A stretch of DNA of 47,931 nt from Bacteroidota bacterium (GTDB taxonomy: Bacteria; Bacteroidota; Bacteroidia; Flavobacteriales_F; PHOS-HE28), in the NCBI GenBank assembly GCA_018267155.1, contig JAFDZE010000025.1, positions 535 to 48,465 on the forward strand. Direction: 5' to 3'. The translations under genes and the position numbers were made by a program. Below, piece by piece: positions 42,258 to 47,931 of the stretch. Below the pieces are notes generated by a model that saw only the letters and a program-made list of their open reading frames with translations, did not search any database and was not told where the DNA came from. Positions within the stretch are counted from its first letter, which is position 1. Each line of letters opens with the position of its first letter.

Positions 42258-43001
42258 ATGGACGTATTCACGCTGGCGGTGATCGCATGGATGTTGGTGG
42301 CCGTTGTGACGATGCCGGTGTTGCTGCGCGTACGGGCGCCGTACGGTCGGCACGTCAAACCCGGTTGGGGTCCCACGGTTGATAACCGCTGGGGCTGGTT
42401 CATCATGGAACTGCCCGCACTGGTGCTCATGCCCTTGCTCACGATCCTGGGTCCAAGAGATAAGGATACGCTCACCTGGCTGCTCACCGGCCTCTGGTGC
42501 GCACACTACGTCAATCGCACGTTGATCTTCCCGTTCAGGTTGCACACGCGGGGCAAGCGCATGCCGCTGGCCATCGTTCTCAGCGGCATCGGATTCAACG
42601 CCATCAATGGGGGGCTGAATGGCTGGTGGCTGGGTTTTACGGCCCCACCTGACCGGGGCTTCCCGGATGTGCTGTCGGTGTTGGGCATCGTGCTCTTCGC
42701 CGCAGGCATGGGGATCAATCACTGGGCCGATACCCGACTGATCGACCTGCGGGCCATTGGCGACGGCTATCAGATCCCACGCGGGGGACCGTTCGAGCGC
42801 ATCAGTTGCCCCAATCATTTCGGCGAGATCCTGGAGTGGTGGGGCTTCGCCTTGGCCGCATGGTCGTTGCCATCGCTCTCCTTCGCCATCTGGACCTTCT
42901 GCAACCTGGCCCCACGCGCGCGGAACCACCATGCGTGGTACCGTGAGCACTTTCCCGATTATCCGCCGGGGCGAAGGGCGGTGATACCTTTTATCTGGTA
43001 G
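42258..43001 (+). CDS. DUF1295 / steroid 5-alpha-reductase-like membrane protein
   Basis: A 247-residue polytopic protein with the steroid 5-alpha-reductase C-terminal domain. Around six membrane helices are visible (about 3-22, 45-66, 70-90, 103-118, 135-155, 195-215). The C-terminal NADPH-binding signature is clear: INHWADTRLIDLR, YQIPRGGPFERISCPNHFGEILEWWGF (consecutive motifs) and the end NHHAWYREHFPDYPPGRRAVIPFIW. It should reduce an enone-type double bond in a lipid or isoprenoid with NADPH. Such genes are common in bacteria that do not make steroids, so the substrate is open. A single base separates its stop from the next gene, an NAD-dependent epimerase-family protein. Confidence 0.9.
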   Translation: MDVFTLAVIAWMLVAVVTMPVLLRVRAPYGRHVKPGWGPTVDNRWGWFIMELPALVLMPLLTILGPRDKDTLTWLLTGLWCAHYVNRTLIFPFRLHTRGKRMPLAIVLSGIGFNAINGGLNGWWLGFTAPPDRGFPDVLSVLGIVLFAAGMGINHWADTRLIDLRAIGDGYQIPRGGPFERISCPNHFGEILEWWGFALAAWSLPSLSFAIWTFCNLAPRARNHHAWYREHFPDYPPGRRAVIPFIW

Positions 43002-43002
43002 C

Positions 43003-43989
43003 ATGCGGATCGCCATGACAGGTGCCAACGGGCACATCGGAACGGTTCTTTCCACCTTGATGCACGGTGCGGGCCACGAGCTGCGCCTGCTTGCGCACCA
43101 GCGCACCGACGGCATCGGCCACCTCGGCGCCGAACTTGTGCGGGGTGATGTGCTGGACCCGGCCGCTATGGATCGCTTGGTGCGGGATTGCGAGGTCGTG
43201 GCACACCTGGCCGCGCGCATCAGCATCGACAGCAACAACGATCCACTGGTACGTCCGGTCAATGTGGACGGTACGCGCAACGTGGTGGAGGCCTGCTTAC
43301 GGAACGGCGTGGGGCGCCTCGTGCATTTCAGCAGCATCCACAGCTACAACGCCCACCCACGGAACGAGCCCTTGGACGAACTGCGGGCTCCCACCGCGGC
43401 CACCTCACCGACCTATGATCGCAGCAAGGCGTCGGCGGACGTGGTGGTGCTTGATGCCGTGCGGGACAAAGGACTGGACGCGGTGATCCTGGCGCCCACC
43501 TCGGTGTTCGGCCCGATGGACCATGGACCCTCGTTGCTGGGCCGTGCCATCGCCGACCTGCACAACGGGCGCATACCACTGCTTCCGCCCGGGGGATACG
43601 ACTTCGTGGACGTGCGTGATGTAGCCGCCGCTGCGATGAGCGCGCTGACGAGGGGGGCAACGGGACAGAAGTACCTCTTGAGTGGCCAGTACCGCACCGT
43701 GCGGGAACTGGCGGCGGCCATCGGTCGCATCACCGGGAAACGGGTAGTTCAACGGGTGATGCCCGCCAGCGTGCTGCGCGCACTGATCCCCTTCTTCCGT
43801 GTGCAGGCACGTCTCGCCGGGCGCACACCGTTGGTCACGCATGAGGCGTTGAACGCGCTGACCGAAGGGCATCCGGACATCCGCAACACCAAGGCCCGGG
43901 CGGAGTTGGAGTTCCGGCCGCGCGGTTTCGAGGAGACGCTGACCGATACCCTGGAATGGATGCGGGGAGCCGACCTGCTGAACGGATAG
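43003..43989 (+). CDS. NAD-dependent epimerase/dehydratase (extended SDR)
   Basis: A 328-residue extended SDR. The NAD-binding TGANGHIG is at residues 7-14, HLAARISID near 71-79, and the catalytic Ser/Tyr/Lys are in HFSSIHSYN, TYDRSKAS (Tyr-x3-Lys). The C-terminal half has VDVRDVAAAAMSAL and KYLLSGQYRTVREL, which resembles the dihydroflavonol-reductase/3-beta-hydroxysteroid dehydrogenase branch more than sugar epimerases. It starts 2 bases after the 5-alpha-reductase-like gene, so the two are almost certainly co-transcribed and may act on the same substrate. Confidence 0.9.
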   Translation: MRIAMTGANGHIGTVLSTLMHGAGHELRLLAHQRTDGIGHLGAELVRGDVLDPAAMDRLVRDCEVVAHLAARISIDSNNDPLVRPVNVDGTRNVVEACLRNGVGRLVHFSSIHSYNAHPRNEPLDELRAPTAATSPTYDRSKASADVVVLDAVRDKGLDAVILAPTSVFGPMDHGPSLLGRAIADLHNGRIPLLPPGGYDFVDVRDVAAAAMSALTRGATGQKYLLSGQYRTVRELAAAIGRITGKRVVQRVMPASVLRALIPFFRVQARLAGRTPLVTHEALNALTEGHPDIRNTKARAELEFRPRGFEETLTDTLEWMRGADLLNG

Positions 43990-43993
43990 CATA

Positions 43994-44009
43994 TCCCCCA
44001 TTCGGGGGA
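43994..44009 (+). terminator. Hairpin after the epimerase-family gene
   Basis: A 6-bp GC-rich inverted repeat (43994-43999 with 44004-44009, 4-nt loop) starts five bases after the stop codon. Position suggests termination, though no T-run follows. Confidence 0.4.
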
Positions 44010-44066
44010 GCGGCCGACCATAGCAATAGACATCCGTCCCAATTGCCCAGAGGAATGAAAAAGACT

Positions 44067-44147
44067 TGTCACGGTGAGCCTGCCGAACCGGTCCTTGCTT
44101 CGCCGTAGCGGCTACGCAAAGGCGCGGTCGACGGGCTCACCGTGACA
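44067..44147. repeat. Palindromic intergenic element with 14-bp perfect ends
   Basis: TGTCACGGTGAGCC (44067-44080) is exactly inverted at 44134-44147, with further imperfect pairing inward (TGCCGAACCG against CGGTCGACGG). A nested short palindrome lies in the loop (GCCG-TAG-CGGC near 44102-44112). It encodes nothing and resembles REP-type intergenic palindromes found dispersed in bacterial genomes. Confidence 0.65.
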
Positions 44148-44430
44148 TTCAATAGGACTTACGACGGAGGTCGAATATCGCTATTTCTGGGTATTGCATG
44201 ACCCGATAGGGGTGCGGAACATTGCACCGCAGATCGGATGGCCCTGGTGGAGCGGGGCTGTCACCTGAACGACCCAGCGATCGGCTTGGAGCACGGCCAC
44301 CTGGTAGCGGCCCCTCGTGAACGAAGGTTCACGGGGGGCTTTCGTTCCGGGATCCAGGATGCCGGTCCCGCCGCAACAAGGTTCTCCGCCCGATCCTCCT
44401 CCCATGAACAGGGGCCAGGAGCTGATCCGC
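44148..44430. other. Gap without a convincing gene
   Basis: Downstream of the DUF1501 gene. A minus-strand open frame starting at ATG 44405 would give 74 residues (MGGGSGGEPCCGG ... IGSCNTQK), but it has no ribosome-binding site and no recognisable domain, so I do not call it. No other structure was seen. Confidence 0.4.
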
Positions 44431-46008
44431 TCAGCGAACCTTGAGGATGTTCCGCACCTGCTGGCGGCTCTCGTTCTGTAAACGGCAGTAGTAGACGCCA
44501 GCAGGCAGCTCTCCCAGATCGGCACTCAGGGTATGGTTGCCTGGAGCCATGGGGGCGTTCAGCAGGGTGGTCATCAGCTTGCCGCTCTCATTGTACACCT
44601 GCACGAGCACACGGCCACCGTTTGCCACGTAGTTCACTGTGATCCTGTCGGTGAACGGGCTCGGGTACACGCTGAGCAATCCGTCCCCTGCGCGCTGGTT
44701 CTGCTCATGCACGCCGATGTTGATGCATCCCTCCGGATCGACCAGTGCCAACGGCTGGTAGGTGTCCAACAGTACCTGATCGGTCTCTTCGGGCTGCAGG
44801 CAGAACCAGTCGGTCAGTATGGAGGCGTACACCGATCGGAAATCATACTGCATGGCCAGGTTGGTCTGCACCGAGGTGTCCACCGGGATCTCCGGGTTGG
44901 TCCCCAACATGCCGGGGATCACCTTGCTGCCGAAGAGGAACATGGGTTGGGCACTGCCGTGGTCGGTGCCGATGCTCGCATTGCTCACGATGCGCCGTCC
45001 GAATTCGCTGAAGGTCATGCCGAGCACCCTGTCCTCCAGGCCCAAGCCGGCCAGATCATTCTGGAAAGCATGGATCGCATTGTTGAGGCCTTGCAACAAG
45101 TTGGCGTGCGTGCCCAGTGTGTGGTCGCTCTCCTGCACCTGTTCGGCATGCGTATCGAACCCGGTAAGGCTTACCCAATAGATGCGGGTCTTGAGGCCAC
45201 CGCAGATCAATTGGGCCACGATCCGCAGGGCCTGCCCCAGTTTGGCGCCCGGGGTGGTCCCTTCGGGATAAGGCCCATGGGCGCAACCCATCTGCGCGGC
45301 CGCGTTGATCACGTCGCCGTACAGGTCGGTCTGCTCCTGCACGGTGCGGACCAGGCCGAGTTTGTTCCCGCTGCAGAGGGCGCTGAGCGGGTCGTTGTAG
45401 ATGTTGCCGGACAGGTCGAGCGGGTCGTCGGTGTTCACGATGGCTGTACCCATGCTCAACCCCAGATACTGCAATGCGGGTCCCACGGGACCGCCGATGC
45501 GGATCGCCAGCGGGTCGGGCATCTCCGCGTTCGGGTATCCCGATGGGTAGTTCGGGTACTCCAGGTTCAAGTAACGGCCCGTCCAGCCGCTGTTCAATAT
45601 CTGGTCGTGATCGGCCCCGGTCTCCCAGATGTCCGTGGCGCGGAAGTGCGAGTAGTTCGGTTCGGGATAACTGACGCCCTGCACGATGGACAGCTTGCCA
45701 TCATTCCACATGCTCTGCAAGCCCCCCAAGGCGGGGTGCAGCCCGGTGCCGTCCAGCCCGCTCAGGGGGAGCACGGCGCTCTCGGGTATGATCACGTGCG
45801 GCCGGACGGAGGAAAGGATACCGTACTGGTCCAACGGGATCACCGTGTTCAATCCGTCGTTGCCACCGTACAACTGCACCACCACGAGCACGCGGTCGCC
45901 CAGGTCGCGCGAGCCCAGTGCCCGCAACAAGGGGCTGCTGAAGCCGCGCACACTCATGCCGCCGATGGTGGCGATGGATGTGGCGCGGAGGAATCGTCTG
46001 CGGTCCAT
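44431..46008 (-). CDS. DUF1501 protein with Tat-like signal and T9SS C-terminal sorting domain
   Basis: A 525-residue exported protein of the DUF1501 family (sulfatase/alkaline-phosphatase-like fold). The N terminus MDRRRFLRATSIATIGGMSV is a Tat-type signal with the twin-arginine RRRFLR. The body shows the family hallmarks VVVQLYGGNDGLNTVIP, SHFRATDIWETG, IYWVSLTGFDTHAEQ, MTFSEFGRRI and TDHGSAQPMFLFG. The last 80 or so residues form a T9SS type A tail (LLSVYPSPFTDRITVNYV, ELPAGVYYCRL, ending NILKVR). The start at 46008 was chosen for the Tat motif. It lies 4 bases after the DUF1800 gene in the same direction, the usual DUF1800-DUF1501 pair. The substrate is unknown. Confidence 0.92.
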   Translation of the reverse strand: MDRRRFLRATSIATIGGMSVRGFSSPLLRALGSRDLGDRVLVVVQLYGGNDGLNTVIPLDQYGILSSVRPHVIIPESAVLPLSGLDGTGLHPALGGLQSMWNDGKLSIVQGVSYPEPNYSHFRATDIWETGADHDQILNSGWTGRYLNLEYPNYPSGYPNAEMPDPLAIRIGGPVGPALQYLGLSMGTAIVNTDDPLDLSGNIYNDPLSALCSGNKLGLVRTVQEQTDLYGDVINAAAQMGCAHGPYPEGTTPGAKLGQALRIVAQLICGGLKTRIYWVSLTGFDTHAEQVQESDHTLGTHANLLQGLNNAIHAFQNDLAGLGLEDRVLGMTFSEFGRRIVSNASIGTDHGSAQPMFLFGSKVIPGMLGTNPEIPVDTSVQTNLAMQYDFRSVYASILTDWFCLQPEETDQVLLDTYQPLALVDPEGCINIGVHEQNQRAGDGLLSVYPSPFTDRITVNYVANGGRVLVQVYNESGKLMTTLLNAPMAPGNHTLSADLGELPAGVYYCRLQNESRQQVRNILKVR

Positions 46009-46012
46009 GGCT

Positions 46013-47671
46013 TCAGAACAGTTGTATCTCGGCCGCTCCACGCATGTCGTTGAACAGGGCTTGCAGCATCACGGGAACGAGCTGCGCGGCCATGTCGGTG
46101 GTCTGCGGGTCGGCCACGTAGGTGGTGTACGCGTAGGTCCAGTACAGGTCATTCGTCTGGCCGAAGAGCAGGAAGGATGACTTCAATTGGTCGCGCACGG
46201 CAGCGGATATGGGCACGGCGAAAAGCAGGTCGGCGGCCTCCTGCACCAGTACGTTCGGGTCCGCGGGGTCGCTGAACTGGGCGACCACGGCGAGCAGGTC
46301 GGCCTTGAATTCCAGGTTCTGGCTGGACGGTTCGTACATGTTCCCGTCGGTGGTGAACCCGGCGAACAGGATCGCGGCCAAGGTGTTGCTGCGCGCGGGG
46401 TACGAGGTGGTGTCCATCCAGATCTCGTCGTACTGGGGAAACTGGTGATAGGCGGGCCAGCCGGCCACGTTGGGAGGTTGGAAGAGCGGCTGTCCGCAGT
46501 AGGCCACCAAACTGTACACCTGCATCCAGCCGGCATAACGGGCTTCCAATTGTGCGGCAGTGGGGTAGGGGAAGTCCAGGCGGCGCAGGTTCCCCACCAC
46601 CAGGTCCACCGGGGGTTGGATCATGCAGGCACGCACATCGGTGCTGAAGAAATGATCGCTGGTGAGCAGCGCTTCCATCACGATGCGCATCTGGTCCGGC
46701 GCGCCCGCGTTGTCCCGGAAGAGCTCGGCCAGCGGTGCGATCACTCCGGTCTCAACGGCCTCGCTGATCCCGCCATGTACAAAGAATCGGTACAATTTTC
46801 GGCATACGTGCAGGGAGGCCTCCTCCTTCGCCATGATCATGTCCAGCAGCGCATTCAACTCGGTCTCGCCCGCATCGGGTCCGGTCTGCCCGCTGATCAC
46901 GGTATTGTTGAAAAAGGCGCTGAAGGTCTTGTCCCCGCTGTCGTGAAGGAAGGGCACGAAGATGGTCTGGGGGATGATGGGCTGGCCGCCCTGTTCCACC
47001 TGGATCGTCCATCCCGTGAGTACGCGAGCGGCGGTCTGGACATCCTCTTCCGTGTAGCCGGTACCCTCACCCAATGTGAAGAGTTCCATCAGTTCGCGCG
47101 CGAAGTTCTCGTCCGGTGCGAAGTAGTTGTTCAGGTATCCGTTCAGGTACAGCAGCATGGCGCCGCTCGTGGCCACGTCGTGTATGAGCTCGCGGAAGTT
47201 GCCCGCCGCGTGATCCCGCAACAACTGGTCGTACGCGTACATGAACTCCGGGTTGAACACCGTGGACGCCTCGGTGGGCACGAGGTTGTTCCAGAAAAGG
47301 GTGAGTTTTTCGCGCAGTGTCCGGTCCTGTTGTGCGAGCAGGCCGGTGCGCCACGCCACGAGGCTTTCGATGCGTTTACCGCTCACGGTGGGCTCGTCTG
47401 CCGTCTGGCGCGGCGTATTTATCCACGTGTTCCCGAAGGGCACGTTCGCGTCGATCAAAGTGGGGTCGGGCGTGTTGCCGTTCAGGAGCCAATAGGTCTT
47501 GACGGGCGGTGTGGTATCGTTGCTGAAGGTGAGCAACGCGTCCACCACCTGCTGCAGCGTTTGACCTGCGAAGTGGTCGAGATCGGCGTTGCTGCAACCG
47601 AACAGGGTGCGGCGCAGGAGGTGCCGCAGCTCGGTATCGGTGAAGGGGCCGGTGTAAGGGGTGATCGCCAT
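46013..47671 (-). CDS. DUF1800 family protein
   Basis: A 552-residue protein of the DUF1800 family, almost always encoded beside DUF1501. Hallmarks are FTDTELRHLLRRTLFGCS, LREKLTLFWNNLVPTE, NENFARELMELFTLG-type core (here DENFARELMELFTLGEG), YTEEDVQTAARVLTGWTI, CRKLYRFFVH and QPPNVAGWPAYHQFP. No signal peptide or membrane helix is visible at the N terminus (MAITPYTGPFTD), in contrast with its exported partner. The function is unknown; a cofactor-bound enzyme acting with DUF1501 has been proposed in general terms only. It is the promoter-proximal gene of the pair. Confidence 0.93.
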   Translation of the reverse strand: MAITPYTGPFTDTELRHLLRRTLFGCSNADLDHFAGQTLQQVVDALLTFSNDTTPPVKTYWLLNGNTPDPTLIDANVPFGNTWINTPRQTADEPTVSGKRIESLVAWRTGLLAQQDRTLREKLTLFWNNLVPTEASTVFNPEFMYAYDQLLRDHAAGNFRELIHDVATSGAMLLYLNGYLNNYFAPDENFARELMELFTLGEGTGYTEEDVQTAARVLTGWTIQVEQGGQPIIPQTIFVPFLHDSGDKTFSAFFNNTVISGQTGPDAGETELNALLDMIMAKEEASLHVCRKLYRFFVHGGISEAVETGVIAPLAELFRDNAGAPDQMRIVMEALLTSDHFFSTDVRACMIQPPVDLVVGNLRRLDFPYPTAAQLEARYAGWMQVYSLVAYCGQPLFQPPNVAGWPAYHQFPQYDEIWMDTTSYPARSNTLAAILFAGFTTDGNMYEPSSQNLEFKADLLAVVAQFSDPADPNVLVQEAADLLFAVPISAAVRDQLKSSFLLFGQTNDLYWTYAYTTYVADPQTTDMAAQLVPVMLQALFNDMRGAAEIQLF

Positions 47672-47745
47672 GCCGGTCGTTGTGTGACGAAGGTCGGCAA
47701 AATCCGATCGCTTCGCCCAGGAGGTTCATGTGTTTTCAACCTTGG

Positions 47746-47931
47746 TCAGTGGACGCCGGGTATCGCTGGCGAAGCCGTGTCCGGCTGACCGAAGGCCTTG
47801 TCCGTCCCAAGGGTGCGTTGTTTCAGGGGTAGGACCGTTGAAAGGTGTGCCGGTTCGATCACGGCGGAATATTTTCCCACGTACGGCATTTCGGCGCGGA
47901 TGCGGGCCGGCACTTTGGTCCACCAGAAGGC
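47746..47931 (-). CDS. C-terminal end of an unidentified protein (5' truncated by window edge)
   Basis: On the minus strand an uninterrupted frame enters from the window end and stops at 47746-47748, giving 61 residues (AFWWTKVPARIRAEMPYVGK, then YSAVIEPAHLSTVLPL). Third positions are strongly G/C as in real genes here, and the other frames are not protein-like. The family is not recognised. It lies 74 bases upstream of the DUF1800 start and on the same strand, so it may head that transcript. Confidence 0.6.
   Translation of the reverse strand, partial: AFWWTKVPARIRAEMPYVGKYSAVIEPAHLSTVLPLKQRTLGTDKAFGQPDTASPAIPGVH

Noticed and set aside
44181-44405. A 74-codon glycine- and cysteine-containing frame after the DUF1501 gene
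   Set aside because: No ribosome-binding site, no recognisable domain, and the codon pattern is unconvincing.

Overview
The window looks like chromosomal DNA from a GC-rich member of the Bacteroidota, most likely the Flavobacteriales. Four encoded proteins end in type IX secretion (T9SS) type A sorting domains, and a PorX regulator is present. There are also Bacteroidota-style two-component beta-propeller/Y_Y_Y sensors, weak or absent Shine-Dalgarno sites, and TAnTTTSG-like promoter elements next to start codons. No rRNA, tRNA, CRISPR array, insertion sequence or prophage was seen. Lineage is inferred from gene content only.

Layout. 1-1675: the end of urocanate hydratase and a cation diffusion facilitator. 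1873-7169: an ECF sigma factor and a putative anti-sigma/beta-barrel fusion, flanked by two paralogous secreted PKD/T9SS proteins. 7201-8512 (minus): a second ECF sigma factor with a small membrane protein and a 110-residue protein in one overlapping unit. 8627-16136: mostly housekeeping genes (inorganic pyrophosphatase, pheT, a sterol-desaturase-family protein, an SDR, an HD phosphohydrolase). 16189-19970: porX-tsaE, then alanine dehydrogenase and a small membrane protein. 20191-22532 (minus): a basic AT-hook-like protein, a decayed Tae4-like amidase gene, and proline dehydrogenase. 22633-24976: aroB-aroA.

25040-38844 is the signalling region. A 1225-residue propeller/Y_Y_Y adenylate cyclase with a C-terminal receiver domain overlaps a propeller/Y_Y_Y histidine kinase that has no receiver of its own. 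A secreted T9SS protein, formate-tetrahydrofolate ligase and a 31-residue membrane peptide follow. Next comes a second propeller adenylate cyclase without a receiver, divergent from a small helix-turn-helix gene. 39010-47931 holds an OmpA-family protein, a PabA/TrpG amidotransferase, DUF4260, exonuclease III, a DUF1295/epimerase pair, a DUF1800-DUF1501 export pair, and the 3' end of an unidentified gene.

The best candidates for undescribed biology are: (i) the cyclase-receiver plus receiver-less kinase pair, which could link phosphorelay to cAMP; (ii) the anti-sigma protein that appears to span both membranes in one chain, embedded between its likely secreted targets; (iii) a DUF1501 protein with a Tat-like signal and a T9SS tail, paired with a DUF1800 protein lacking a signal; and (iv) the wreck of an antibacterial amidase gene.
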